Shown: positions 1 to 8,420 of the stretch, in pieces
Numbering within the stretch: position 1 is the first letter of the stretch
Layout of the letters: each line of letters opens with the position of its first letter
Source of the DNA: Burkholderia cepacia
GTDB lineage: Bacteria > Pseudomonadota > Gammaproteobacteria > Burkholderiales > Burkholderiaceae
Direction of reading: 5' to 3'
Assembly: GCF_001718835.1 (NCBI RefSeq)
Contig: NZ_CP013443.1
Location: 1,612,001 to 1,676,000 of the forward strand
Length of the DNA stretch: 64,000 nucleotides
Made by a program: the position numbers and the translations under genes
The notes under the pieces: generated by a model
The model's database searches: none
Told to the model about the DNA's origin: nothing
What the model saw: only the letters and a program-made list of their open reading frames with translations

Positions 1-1188
1 CTCGCCGAACTGAAGCGCCTCGGCGAACGCATCACGACGGTTCCGGAAAACTTCAAGGTTCACCCGCTCGTCGAGCGCGTGATCAACGATCGCCGCAACA
101 TGGCGCGCGGCGACCAGCCGCTCGACTGGGGCATGGGCGAACACCTCGCGTTCGCGTCGCTCGTCGCATCGGGCTACTCGGTGCGCCTGACGGGCCAGGA
201 CTCGGGCCGCGGCACGTTCACGCACCGTCATGCGGTGCTGCACGACCAGAACCGCGAGCGCTGGAACGACGGCACGTACGTGCCGCTGCAGAACATCGCC
301 GACGGTCAGGCGAAGTTCACGGTGATCGACTCGGTGCTGTCGGAAGAAGCGGTGCTGGGCTTCGAATACGGTTACTCGACCGCCGAGCCGAACACGCTCG
401 TGCTGTGGGAAGCCCAGTTCGGCGACTTCGTCAACGGTGCGCAGGTCGTGATCGACCAGTTCATCTCGTCGGGCGAAGTGAAGTGGGGCCGCGTGTCGGG
501 CCTGACGATGCTGCTGCCGCACGGCTACGAAGGCCAGGGCCCGGAACACTCGTCGACGCGTATCGAGCGTTTCCTGCAGCTGTGTGCCGATCACAACATG
601 CAGGTCGTTCAGCCGACGACGCCGGCGCAGATTTTCCACCTGCTGCGTCGCCAGATGATCCGCCTGTTCCGCAAGCCGCTGATCGTCGCAACGCCGAAGT
701 CGCTGCTGCGCCACAAGGAAGCCGTGTCGGACCTGTCGGAACTCGCGAAGGGTTCGTTCCAGCCGGTGCTGGGCGAAACCGACGGCGGCATCGACGCGAA
801 GAAGGTCAAGCGCGTGCTGGTATGCTCGGGCCGCGTGTATTACGACCTCGTCGCACATCGCCGCGAAGCGAAGGCGAACGACGTCGCGATCATCCGTATC
901 GAGCAGCTGTATCCGTTCGCGCACAAGCAGTTCGAAGCCGAAATGAAGAAGTACGAGAACGCGACTGAAGTGGTCTGGGTGCAGGACGAGCCGCAGAACC
1001 AGGGCCCCTGGTTCTACGTCGAGCACCACCTGAAGGAAGGCATGAAGGAAGGGCAGAAGCTGGCATACAGCGGCCGTCCGGCTTCGGCCTCGCCGGCGGT
1101 TGGCTACTACGCGAAGCACTACGAGCAGCAGAAGGCCCTCATCGAAGGTGCTTTCGGCCGCCTGAAGAGCACATCGATCGCGAAATAA
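1..1188 (+). CDS. sucA: 2-oxoglutarate dehydrogenase E1 component, 3' part
   Basis: This is the C-terminal 395 residues of the thiamine-diphosphate-dependent E1 subunit, which decarboxylates 2-oxoglutarate in the TCA cycle and passes succinyl groups to E2. The frame is open from base 1, so the gene starts upstream of the window. Family landmarks include DWGMGEHLAF, the HAVLHDQ segment, GQGPEHSSTRIERFLQL and the QPTTPAQIFHLLRRQ stretch. The downstream genes are the E2 and E3 subunits on the same strand, as in other beta-proteobacterial odh operons. No internal stop or frameshift is seen. The assignment is secure; only the missing 5' part is unknown. Confidence 0.97.
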   Translation, partial: LAELKRLGERITTVPENFKVHPLVERVINDRRNMARGDQPLDWGMGEHLAFASLVASGYSVRLTGQDSGRGTFTHRHAVLHDQNRERWNDGTYVPLQNIADGQAKFTVIDSVLSEEAVLGFEYGYSTAEPNTLVLWEAQFGDFVNGAQVVIDQFISSGEVKWGRVSGLTMLLPHGYEGQGPEHSSTRIERFLQLCADHNMQVVQPTTPAQIFHLLRRQMIRLFRKPLIVATPKSLLRHKEAVSDLSELAKGSFQPVLGETDGGIDAKKVKRVLVCSGRVYYDLVAHRREAKANDVAIIRIEQLYPFAHKQFEAEMKKYENATEVVWVQDEPQNQGPWFYVEHHLKEGMKEGQKLAYSGRPASASPAVGYYAKHYEQQKALIEGAFGRLKSTSIAK

Positions 1189-1202
1189 CCGACGGAAGCG
1201 AA

Positions 1203-1229
1203 ACGGGAAGGCGCAGCGCGCTTTCCCGT
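1203..1229 (+). promoter_or_regulatory. Stem-loop between sucA and odhB
   Basis: A 12-bp stem (ACGGGAAGGCGC paired with GCGCTTTCCCGT, one G-U pair) closes a 3-nt loop just after the sucA stop. It is not followed by a U run, so it is more likely an RNA-processing or stability element, or a weak attenuator, than a full terminator. The role is inference. Confidence 0.5.
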
Positions 1230-1323
1230 GTCTTTGGGCCCGCCGGGCGCGTTGCGCGCCGTACCGGCCGAAGGAATCGCACGAACCTCGTCACACCCCA
1301 GATTAAGCATCCAGGAAAATCAC

Positions 1324-2598
1324 ATGGCTATCGTAGAAGTCAAAGTCCCCCAGCTTTCGGAGTCGGTTTCGGAAGCCACCATGCTGCAGTGGAAGAAGAA
1401 GCCGGGCGAAGCAGTCGCGCAGGACGAAATCCTGATCGAACTCGAGACCGACAAGGTCGTGCTCGAAGTGCCGGCACCGGCCGCGGGCGTCCTCGCGCAA
1501 GTGCTGCAGAACGACGGTGACACCGTCGTTGCCGATCAACTGATCGCAACGATCGACACCGAAGCGAAGGCTGGTGCAGCCGAAGCCGCTGCGGGCGCGG
1601 CCGAAGTCAAGCCGGCCGCAGCGCCTGCTGCAGCCGCACCGGCAGCGCAGCCGGTCGCCGCAACGGCATCGAGCTCGGCTACGGCATCGCCGGCCGCATC
1701 GAAGCTGCTGGCCGAGAAGGGCCTGTCGGCGGGCGACGTCGCAGGTTCGGGCCGCGACGGCCGCGTCACGAAGGGCGACGCGCTGGCAGCAGGCAGCGCG
1801 CCGAAGGCTGCTCCGGCTGCCGCACCGGCGAAGGCCGCGGCGAAGCCGTCGCTGCCGGAAGTGAAGGTGCCGGCGTCGGCGACGACGTGGCTCAACGACC
1901 GTCCGGAACAGCGCGTGCCGATGTCGCGCCTGCGTGCACGTATCGCCGAGCGCCTGCTCGAATCGCAGCAGACCAACGCGATCCTGACGACGTTCAACGA
2001 AGTCAACATGGCTCCGGTCATGGAGCTGCGCAACAAGTACAAGGACAAGTTCGAGAAGGAACATGGCGTGAAGCTCGGCTTCATGTCGTTCTTCGTGAAG
2101 GCCGCTGTCCACGCGCTGAAGAAGTTCCCGCTCGTGAACGCGTCGATCGACGGTAACGACATCGTCTACCACGGCTACTTCGACATCGGTATCGCTGTCG
2201 GCTCGCCGCGCGGCCTCGTCGTGCCGATCCTGCGCAACGCGGATCAGCTGAGCCTCGCCGAGATCGAGAAGAAGATCGCCGAATTCGGCCAGAAGGCGAA
2301 GGACGGCAAGCTGTCGATCGAGGAAATGACGGGCGGTACGTTCTCGATCTCGAACGGTGGCGTGTTCGGCTCGATGCTGTCGACCCCGATCATCAACCCC
2401 CCGCAATCGGCAATCCTCGGCGTGCACGCGACGAAGGAGCGTCCGGTCGTTGAAAACGGCCAGATCGTGATCCGTCCGATCAACTACCTCGCGCTGTCGT
2501 ATGACCACCGCATCATCGACGGCCGCGAAGCCGTGCTGTCGCTCGTCGCGATGAAGGATGCGCTGGAAGATCCGGCACGCCTGCTGCTCGACCTGTAA
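1324..2598 (+). CDS. odhB: Dihydrolipoamide succinyltransferase (E2 of 2-oxoglutarate dehydrogenase)
   Basis: This is the 424-residue E2 core enzyme that transfers the succinyl group from its lipoyl arm to CoA. A single lipoyl domain occupies about residues 1-77, with the lipoylated Lys44 in ETDKVVLEV. An Ala/Pro-rich swinging linker and a peripheral-subunit-binding domain (about 118-155, [15 protein letters not shown]) follow. The catalytic acyltransferase domain runs from about residue 190 and ends with the active-site motif [11 protein letters not shown]. The ATG at 1324 is chosen because the lipoyl domain starts there and AGGAAAA precedes it; the frame is open further upstream but carries no domain. 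It lies between sucA and lpdA. Confidence 0.97.
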   Translation: MAIVEVKVPQLSESVSEATMLQWKKKPGEAVAQDEILIELETDKVVLEVPAPAAGVLAQVLQNDGDTVVADQLIATIDTEAKAGAAEAAAGAAEVKPAAAPAAAAPAAQPVAATASSSATASPAASKLLAEKGLSAGDVAGSGRDGRVTKGDALAAGSAPKAAPAAAPAKAAAKPSLPEVKVPASATTWLNDRPEQRVPMSRLRARIAERLLESQQTNAILTTFNEVNMAPVMELRNKYKDKFEKEHGVKLGFMSFFVKAAVHALKKFPLVNASIDGNDIVYHGYFDIGIAVGSPRGLVVPILRNADQLSLAEIEKKIAEFGQKAKDGKLSIEEMTGGTFSISNGGVFGSMLSTPIINPPQSAILGVHATKERPVVENGQIVIRPINYLALSYDHRIIDGREAVLSLVAMKDALEDPARLLLDL

Positions 2599-2624
2599 GC
2601 CGAGTCTCACTGCATCGACCCGTT

Positions 2625-2656
2625 CTGCACGTTCGCGCCCGCGCGCGAACGTGCAG
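2625..2656 (+). promoter_or_regulatory. Strong stem-loop between odhB and lpdA
   Basis: A perfect 14-bp stem (CTGCACGTTCGCGC with GCGCGAACGTGCAG) around a CCGC loop fills the short odhB-lpdA gap. There is no U tract, so complete termination is unlikely. It may set E3 stoichiometry by partial attenuation or mRNA processing, which is inference. Confidence 0.55.
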
Positions 2657-2679
2657 GCGTACAAGTAGAAAGGATTGTC

Positions 2680-4110
2680 ATGTCCAAGGAATTTGACGTC
2701 GTCGTGATCGGCGCCGGCCCCGGCGGCTACATCGCCGCGATTCGCGCCGCGCAGCTCGGCAAGACCGTTGCCTGTATCGAGAAGTGGAAGAACCCGGCCG
2801 GCGCGCTGAAGCTCGGCGGCACCTGCCTGAACGTCGGCTGCATCCCGTCGAAGGCGCTGCTCGCGTCGTCGGAAGAGTTCGAGAACGCGTCGCATCACCT
2901 GGCCGACCACGGCATCACGGTCGACGGCGTGAAGATCGACGTCGCGAAGATGCTCGGCCGCAAGGACGCGATCGTCGAGAAGATGACGAGCGGGATCGAG
3001 TTCCTGTTCAAGAAGAACAAGATCACCTGGCTGAAGGGCCATGGCAAGTTCACCGGCAAGACCGACGCCGGCGTGCAGATCGAAGTGAGCGGCGAGGGTG
3101 AAACCGAAGTCGTCACCGCGAAGAACGTGATCATCGCGACGGGCTCGAAGGCGCGTCACCTGCCGGGCATCCCGGTCGACAACAAGATCGTGTCGGACAA
3201 CGAAGGTGCGCTGACGTTCGAGTCGGTGCCGAAGAAGCTCGCCGTGATCGGCGCGGGCGTGATCGGCCTCGAGCTCGGTTCGGTGTGGCGTCGCCTGGGT
3301 GCCGAAGTGACCGTGCTCGAAGCGCTGCCGGCATTCCTCGGCGCAGCCGACGAAGCGCTCGCGAAGGAAGCGGCCAAGCTGTTCAAGAAGCAGGGCCTCG
3401 ACATCCATCTCGGCGTGAAGATCGGCGAAGTGAAGACGACTGCCGACGGCGTGTCGATCGCTTACACGGACAAGGACGGCAACGCGCAGACGCTCGACGC
3501 CGACCGCCTGATCGTGTCGGTCGGCCGCGTGCCGAACACCGACAATCTCGGCCTCGAGGCCATCGGCCTGAAGGCGAACGAGCGCGGCTTCATCGACGTG
3601 GACGACCACTGCCGCACGGCGGTGCCGAACGTCTACGCGATCGGCGACGTGGTGCGCGGCCCGATGCTCGCGCACAAGGCGGAAGACGAAGGCGTGCTGG
3701 TCGCGGAAGTGATCGACGGCCAGAAGCCGCACATCGACTACAACTGCATTCCGTGGGTGATCTACACGTATCCGGAAATCGCGTGGGTCGGCAAGACGGA
3801 GCAGCAGCTGAAGGCCGAAGGCCGCGAGATCAAGTCGGGCAAGTTCCCGTTCTCGATCAACGGCCGCGCGCTCGGCATGAACGCGCCGGACGGTTTCGTG
3901 AAGATGATCGCGGATGCGAAGACCGACGAACTGCTCGGCGTGCACGTGATCGCGGCGAACGCATCGGACCTGATCGCGGAAGCCGTGGTGGCGATGGAAT
4001 TCAAGGCGGCGTCGGAAGACATCGCCCGCATCTGCCATCCGCACCCGTCGATGTCGGAAGTGATGCGCGAAGCGGCGCTCGCCGTCGACAAGCGCTCGCT
4101 GAACAGCTGA
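2680..4110 (+). CDS. lpdA: Dihydrolipoamide dehydrogenase (E3)
   Basis: This 476-residue FAD-containing flavoenzyme reoxidises dihydrolipoamide on E2 with NAD+. Seen in order are the FAD-binding [17 protein letters not shown] motif near the N-terminus, the redox disulfide [16 protein letters not shown] (C-x4-C), the NAD-binding [17 protein letters not shown], the second FAD motif [16 protein letters not shown], and the C-terminal dimerisation domain with the catalytic [15 protein letters not shown] lies 6 nt before the ATG. It is the third gene of the odh operon; a U-tailed terminator follows within 50 bp. Confidence 0.97.
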   Translation: MSKEFDVVVIGAGPGGYIAAIRAAQLGKTVACIEKWKNPAGALKLGGTCLNVGCIPSKALLASSEEFENASHHLADHGITVDGVKIDVAKMLGRKDAIVEKMTSGIEFLFKKNKITWLKGHGKFTGKTDAGVQIEVSGEGETEVVTAKNVIIATGSKARHLPGIPVDNKIVSDNEGALTFESVPKKLAVIGAGVIGLELGSVWRRLGAEVTVLEALPAFLGAADEALAKEAAKLFKKQGLDIHLGVKIGEVKTTADGVSIAYTDKDGNAQTLDADRLIVSVGRVPNTDNLGLEAIGLKANERGFIDVDDHCRTAVPNVYAIGDVVRGPMLAHKAEDEGVLVAEVIDGQKPHIDYNCIPWVIYTYPEIAWVGKTEQQLKAEGREIKSGKFPFSINGRALGMNAPDGFVKMIADAKTDELLGVHVIAANASDLIAEAVVAMEFKAASEDIARICHPHPSMSEVMREAALAVDKRSLNS

Positions 4111-4120
4111 GCGCGGTATA

Positions 4121-4145
4121 GCGCCGGCCGGCCATCGGCCGGCGC
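4121..4145 (+). terminator. First hairpin downstream of lpdA
   Basis: A 10-bp GC-only stem (GCGCCGGCCG/CGGCCGGCGC) with loop GCCAT lies 10 nt after the lpdA stop, without a U run. It stands in tandem with the U-tailed hairpin that follows and probably helps protect or terminate the operon transcript. Confidence 0.5.
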
Positions 4146-4158
4146 AGCCGTCTCATGA

Positions 4159-4196
4159 CGAGGGCGGGCGGGGTTTCCCGTCCGCCTTCGTTTTTT
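4159..4196 (+). terminator. Rho-independent terminator of the odh operon
   Basis: A long GC-rich stem (CGAGGGCGGGCGGG / CCCGTCCGCCTTCG) with a GTTT-type loop is followed by six T residues. This is the classical intrinsic terminator form. It ends the sucA-odhB-lpdA transcript 12 bp before the zapE start, so zapE probably has its own promoter or depends on read-through. Confidence 0.85.
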
Positions 4197-4208
4197 CCGG
4201 TTTGCCCG

Positions 4209-5306
4209 ATGAACGTCACCGAATACTACACGCGCGAGCTGACCACGCGCGGCTATCAGTCCGATCCCGCGCAGCGCGCGGCCGTCGATCGCCTGCAGCA
4301 ATGTTTCGACGAGTGGGTCGAATACAAGGCGCGCCGCTCGAACGCATTCAAGAAGCTCATCAATCATCCCGACCTCCCGCGCGGCGTCTACATGTGGGGC
4401 GGCGTCGGTCGCGGCAAGAGCTTCCTGATGGACAGCTTCTACGCGGTCGTGCCCGTGCAGCGCAAGACGCGCCTGCATTTCCACGAATTCATGCGCGAAG
4501 TGCACCGCGAGCTCGAGGAACTGAAAGGGCAGGCCGATCCGCTCGACGAACTCGCGCGGCGTATCGCGAAGCGCTACCGTCTGATCTGCTTCGACGAGTT
4601 CCACGTGTCGGACATTGCCGACGCGATGATCCTGTACCGTCTGCTCGACCGCCTGTTCAACAACGGCGTGCAGTTCGTGATGACGTCCAACTACGATCCC
4701 GACGACCTGTATCCGGACGGTCTGCATCGCGACCGCATGCTGCCGGCGATCGCGCTGATCAAGGACAAGCTCGACGTGCTGAACGTCGACGCGGGCGTCG
4801 ATTATCGCCAGCGCACGCTCGCGCAGGTGAAGATGTATCACACGCCGCTCGGCGCGGACGCCGACCGCGAACTGCGCCATGCGTTCGGCAAGCTCGCGGC
4901 GGTACCCGATGAAAGCCCGCTCCTGCATATCGAGAAGCGCGAGCTGAAGGCACTGCGCAAGGCGGACGGTGTCGTATGGTTCGATTTCGCGACGCTGTGC
5001 GGCGGCCCGCGCTCGCAGAACGACTATCTCGAACTCGCGAGCCGGTTCCATGCGATCGTGCTGTCCGAGGTGCCGCAGATGTCGCCGCGGATGGCGTCCG
5101 AGGCACGTCGCTTCACGTGGCTCATCGACGTGCTGTACGACCACAAGGTCAAGCTGCTGATGTCCGCGGCGGTGCCGGCGGAGCAGCTGTACGTCGAAGG
5201 TCCGATGGCCAACGAGTTTGCGCGTACGGTCTCGCGCATCGTCGAGATGCAGTCGAAGGAGTATCTCGAAACGCCGCGCCGCATCGTCGATACGTCGCTG
5301 ACCTGA
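4209..5306 (+). CDS. zapE: ZapE/AFG1-type cell-division ATPase
   Basis: This 365-residue AAA-type P-loop ATPase belongs to the AFG1/ZapE family. In E. coli ZapE associates with the FtsZ ring and is needed under low oxygen or high temperature. Visible features are the Walker A GGVGRGKSFLMD, the Walker B-like region LICFDEFHVSDIADAMIL typical of the family, and the sensor segment VMTSNYDPDDLYPDGL. The ATG at 4209 is preferred because the alternative upstream ATG at 4155 lies inside the terminator and would add an unconserved leader. The first codons MNVTEYYTRE fit the family N-terminus. Confidence 0.9.
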   Translation: MNVTEYYTRELTTRGYQSDPAQRAAVDRLQQCFDEWVEYKARRSNAFKKLINHPDLPRGVYMWGGVGRGKSFLMDSFYAVVPVQRKTRLHFHEFMREVHRELEELKGQADPLDELARRIAKRYRLICFDEFHVSDIADAMILYRLLDRLFNNGVQFVMTSNYDPDDLYPDGLHRDRMLPAIALIKDKLDVLNVDAGVDYRQRTLAQVKMYHTPLGADADRELRHAFGKLAAVPDESPLLHIEKRELKALRKADGVVWFDFATLCGGPRSQNDYLELASRFHAIVLSEVPQMSPRMASEARRFTWLIDVLYDHKVKLLMSAAVPAEQLYVEGPMANEFARTVSRIVEMQSKEYLETPRRIVDTSLT

Positions 5307-5461
5307 GCGCGAGCGATCGATGTGGCGTGCGAAGTTGCGGCATTCAATGGTTAATTCCAGTTAAATCGATGCCATCTCGCCGCAATTTCGGATTAGTCTT
5401 ATATTCAATCCCGGGTTGAGCCGATATCGTTGTGTCATGGTTACCAAGGCTGGAGATGTCC

Positions 5462-5863
5462 ATGACACCGTATCGCGATCTGACCGACGCCGAGTGGAAG
5501 CGCGTCACGTCGCTTCTACCGGAATTGCAGCCGCGCACCGAGTTGCGCGGCCGGCCGCTGGCCAATACCCGTGCCGTGATGAACGGCGTGCTCTGGGTCA
5601 TCTACAGCGGCGCAACATGGTCGGCGATGCCGCGCCGTTACCCTTCGTATCAGACATGCCATCGCCGGTTCAAGGTCTGGCACGAGACGGGCACGCTGAT
5701 GAGCGTGATGCGTGAACTCTATGGCGACGCGGGCATCAATCTGTGCAACACGCTGGTCACGCGGATGCGCAAGCATACGCAATCGAAGGCAGCGAAAGCG
5801 CGCAGCGTGGCGATGCCGACACCGCGCGCGCATCGGGCGGAAGCACTGAAGCGCGCAGCGTGA
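5462..5863 (+). CDS. IS5-type transposase N-terminal-domain protein (stand-alone)
   Basis: The 133-residue protein has an N-terminal half matching the DNA-binding domain of IS5-family transposases (DUF4096-like: LTDAEWKRVTSLLPE, GRPLANTRAVMNGVLWVIYSGATWSAMP, YQTCHRRFKVW). There is no DDE catalytic domain, and the tail after about residue 90 is basic and unrelated. I see no flanking terminal inverted repeats or target duplication, so it is not an intact insertion sequence. A GGAG lies 6 nt before the ATG; an ATG two codons earlier is also possible. It is either a relic or a domesticated DNA-binding protein. Confidence 0.7.
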   Translation: MTPYRDLTDAEWKRVTSLLPELQPRTELRGRPLANTRAVMNGVLWVIYSGATWSAMPRRYPSYQTCHRRFKVWHETGTLMSVMRELYGDAGINLCNTLVTRMRKHTQSKAAKARSVAMPTPRAHRAEALKRAA

Positions 5864-5899
5864 TCGCCCCCATTGCACGCGTGTCTCGTCCCGAAATGA

Positions 5900-5930
5900 A
5901 ATCGGCCTGCGACATTGTCGCAGGCCGATT
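5900..5930. terminator. Inverted repeat between convergent genes
   Basis: A near-perfect 15-bp inverted repeat (AATCGGCCTGCGACA / TGTCGCAGGCCGATT) lies between the plus-strand IS5-like gene and the minus-strand DUF2147 gene. Its placement suits a bidirectional terminator, although neither side has a long T run. Confidence 0.55.
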
Positions 5931-5970
5931 GACGTGATGCGGCGCGTCGTCGCGCGCAGGTCGTAAGCCG

Positions 5971-6432
5971 TTACTGCTGGCGAACCCAGGTCTGCGACCG
6001 GCCGAGCAGCGACACGCCGATATAGCCGCGCACGACGAGTTTCTGGCCGCCGTCTTCAAGCGTCATCTTGCACTTGTAGACCTTGCCGTTCTCCGGGTCG
6101 AGAATGTTGCCGCCGTCCCAGTGGTCGCCTTCCTTCTTCATTGCCTTGATGATCGTCATGCCCTTGATGAGCTGATCCTTGCGCTCGTCCGTGCACGCGG
6201 TGCAGCGGCGATCAGGCGTATCGTTCGCGCCGAGGCCCTTGACGACCTTGCCGGTCAGCGCACCGTCGCCATCCTCGGCGATCTGCACGAGTGCCTTCGG
6301 CTGATGGGTGTTGTCGTCGATCGTCTGCCACATGCCGATGGGGCTGTCGGCTTGCGCAAAGGCGTGCGCGGCGCAAGCGAGCAATGCGCCGGCGACGGCG
6401 ATTGCACGCAACGGGCGGGTCAGTTGAATCAT
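5971..6432 (-). CDS. DUF2147 family secreted protein
   Basis: The 153-residue protein has a clear Sec signal peptide (MIQLTRPLRAIAVAGALLAC..., cleavage near AHAFAQA). The mature part matches the DUF2147 pattern: SPIGMWQTIDD near the start, LTGKVVKG, a CTAC pair of cysteines, and NILDPENGKVYKCKMTLEDGGQKLVVRGYIGVS... near the end, a beta-barrel-like fold. It is predicted to be periplasmic or secreted. The family has no well-defined biochemical role, so no function is assigned. It stands alone on the minus strand between the inverted repeat and the upstream transporter operon. Confidence 0.85.
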   Translation of the reverse strand: MIQLTRPLRAIAVAGALLACAAHAFAQADSPIGMWQTIDDNTHQPKALVQIAEDGDGALTGKVVKGLGANDTPDRRCTACTDERKDQLIKGMTIIKAMKKEGDHWDGGNILDPENGKVYKCKMTLEDGGQKLVVRGYIGVSLLGRSQTWVRQQ

Positions 6433-6565
6433 TGTCGTCCTCCTTGTTTTGCATGTCGTGTTCGATGTGCCCGCACGACCGCCTGCATGGGGCGGGCATG
6501 TTGCGAGCTTCGCCAGAATACGTGAAACCGCACGCCTCGTTTGATAGAGGGGACTCTAATCGAAA

Positions 6566-6593
6566 CGCCCCGCGCGGAAGGCCGCGCGGGGCG
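6566..6593 (-). terminator. Hairpin after the TpsB gene
   Basis: A 12-13-bp GC stem (CGCCCCGCGCGG / CCGCGCGGGGCG) sits immediately downstream of the transporter stop codon on the minus strand. The T run is short (CGTTTCG), so termination strength is uncertain. Confidence 0.5.
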
Positions 6594-6596
6594 CAA

Positions 6597-8282
6597 TCAA
6601 TTGAGCTGGTACGAGAAGGATGCGTTCACGCGCGGGCTGCGTGATGCGCTTTCGACCGGCGCGTCACCTACCGGCTTCGCGACGTTCAGGTCGAGACTGT
6701 AGAAGCGGCTGTCCGTGAAACGCACGCCGATGCCGACCGACGACATACGGTTGGGCGACGGCGTGCCTGAATGCAGGTACACACGCGCCATGTCGTAGGC
6801 GATGTACGGCGTCACGGACTTCATATACGTCCAGCCCGGCGTGAAGCCGCGGTTGACCTCCAGCGACATCCCCCATCCCGAGTCGCCCGACGCTTCGCCC
6901 GGCTGATAGCCGAGTGCGTAGCGCGTCGAGCCGAACGAGATCTGCTCGGACGTCGGCAGTGAGTCAGGGCTGTATTGCCCGGTCAGCGAGACTGACGTGC
7001 CGATCCGGAACGGCCATTCGTTGGTTTGCGTGAAGGTCGCGCCGGTACGGACGAAGGTCAGCGAAATCGGGCTCGGCACCGACGTCGTTGTGTTGCCGAC
7101 GCTGATCTCCTGCGATTTCGATGCGCCGAGGATGTCGAATGCCTTGGCCACGTTGATGCTCAACTTTCGCACCTGCGTCGGGCTCACGCTCGTGTAGTCG
7201 AGCTGCAGTTGCAGCACGCGAACCTGCGACCGATTGTTGAGGGTCGCGCCGGTGATCTGGTTCTGGTAGTTGTCCTCGTTGTGCGCTGCATAGCCCGATA
7301 CCGTGCCGAGCAGGCTGCGCTGGTTGTTCAGCAATATCGGATAGGATGCCGAAAGACCGAGCTTTTCGTTCTTGACGGTACGCTGGATGTACGACGGCAG
7401 GCCCGGATTGTCGGTAGGCTTGCCGCGATAGGTGCTTGCATCGAGGCGCGTGATCAGGCCGCTGCTGCCGACGGGCACCGCGCCGCTGAACGCGAAGTAG
7501 GTCTGCTTGTCACGCCCCGGCGGCGCCAGTGCGGAGATGCTCAACTGCTCGCCGAACTTCGTGAGGCCGTTTTCGGTCGCGGTGATGAGGCCCTGTACGC
7601 CCGGGTGGTTGAAATCGATACCGGTGCTGACGTTGAATGCCTTGCGGTCGACGGCAAGTTCGAGCGTCGTGGCGCCGTCGGTGGTTTGCGGCGGTGGTAC
7701 GTTCGCCTTGACCGTGAGGCCGGGCAAGAGGCCGAACGTGTTCACGTAGCGCTCGAACGTTGCGCGGCGCAGCGGGCGATCGTCGGTGATATGCGCTGCG
7801 ATCGCGCGAATCTTCGATTCCATTGCCCCGGGCTTGCCGGTGACCTTGACGTCCGACACATAGCCTTCAACAACCGTGATGCGCACGACGCCGTTCTCGA
7901 ACGTCTGCGCGGGAACAAACGCGAACGACAGCGCGTAACCGCGATCCTGGTACAGCTTCGTTACGCCGTTGGCGGTTTCGATCAGATCGCCGATCGTGAT
8001 GTCCTTGCCGACGAGGGGGGTGAAGCGACGCGAGATTTCCTCGAACGGCACCGACTTTACGCCTTCGACCTGGAATGTCGTCGGTGTCAGGTGGCGCGAC
8101 AGCAACTCCTGCAGTTGCGGCGCCTGGGGCGCGACCTGCACGGTTACGTTCGGGCCGGTTTTCGGCGCGTTGATCTGGGGCAGGGAGTCGAGCGGGTTAC
8201 CGCCGACGCGCGTTTGTGCCTGTGCCGTGCTGGCTGCCGCGATGGCGAGCAGCATCATCCATCTGTCGAGTCTGGATTTCAT
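6597..8282 (-). CDS. ShlB/FhaC/HecB-type outer-membrane transporter (TpsB)
   Basis: The 561-residue Omp85-superfamily protein resembles the secretion pores of two-partner systems. A signal peptide (MKSRLDRWMMLLAIAAASTAQA) is followed by a POTRA2-type domain at about 70-145 (VEGVKSVPFEEISRRFTPLVG, then GYALSFAFVPAQTFENGVVRITVVEGY) and a C-terminal beta-barrel ending in aromatic-alternating strands. ATG at 8282 is used because GAGGAAG precedes it and the signal peptide starts there. It is the last gene after two glycine-rich lipoprotein genes on the same strand. No haemagglutinin-like TpsA with an N-terminal TPS domain is nearby, so its cargo is unknown. The family is secure; the partner is not. 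Confidence 0.85.
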   Translation of the reverse strand: MKSRLDRWMMLLAIAAASTAQAQTRVGGNPLDSLPQINAPKTGPNVTVQVAPQAPQLQELLSRHLTPTTFQVEGVKSVPFEEISRRFTPLVGKDITIGDLIETANGVTKLYQDRGYALSFAFVPAQTFENGVVRITVVEGYVSDVKVTGKPGAMESKIRAIAAHITDDRPLRRATFERYVNTFGLLPGLTVKANVPPPQTTDGATTLELAVDRKAFNVSTGIDFNHPGVQGLITATENGLTKFGEQLSISALAPPGRDKQTYFAFSGAVPVGSSGLITRLDASTYRGKPTDNPGLPSYIQRTVKNEKLGLSASYPILLNNQRSLLGTVSGYAAHNEDNYQNQITGATLNNRSQVRVLQLQLDYTSVSPTQVRKLSINVAKAFDILGASKSQEISVGNTTTSVPSPISLTFVRTGATFTQTNEWPFRIGTSVSLTGQYSPDSLPTSEQISFGSTRYALGYQPGEASGDSGWGMSLEVNRGFTPGWTYMKSVTPYIAYDMARVYLHSGTPSPNRMSSVGIGVRFTDSRFYSLDLNVAKPVGDAPVESASRSPRVNASFSYQLN

Positions 8283-8420
8283 TGTTCTTCCTCGTAGGCC
8301 TTGCTTTTCGTCTTCTAATGTCCGCACGCGGCGCCGATGGCGCCGCGCGTCGTTTGCCGCCTTGCCGGTTCTGATCGGATCGACAGCGCGTTCACTCCGG
8401 CCGCAAATGCGCAGGTGTCC

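Noticed and set aside
1303..4044. Very long minus-strand open frame opposite odhB and lpdA
   Set aside because: It is the antisense shadow of two certain genes in GC-rich DNA, Arg/His/Asp-rich and without any domain or ribosome-binding site. Similar long frames opposite zwf and the NRPS were discarded for the same reason.
5432..5863. Intact IS5 element
   Set aside because: No terminal inverted repeats, no target duplication and no DDE domain could be found around the gene.
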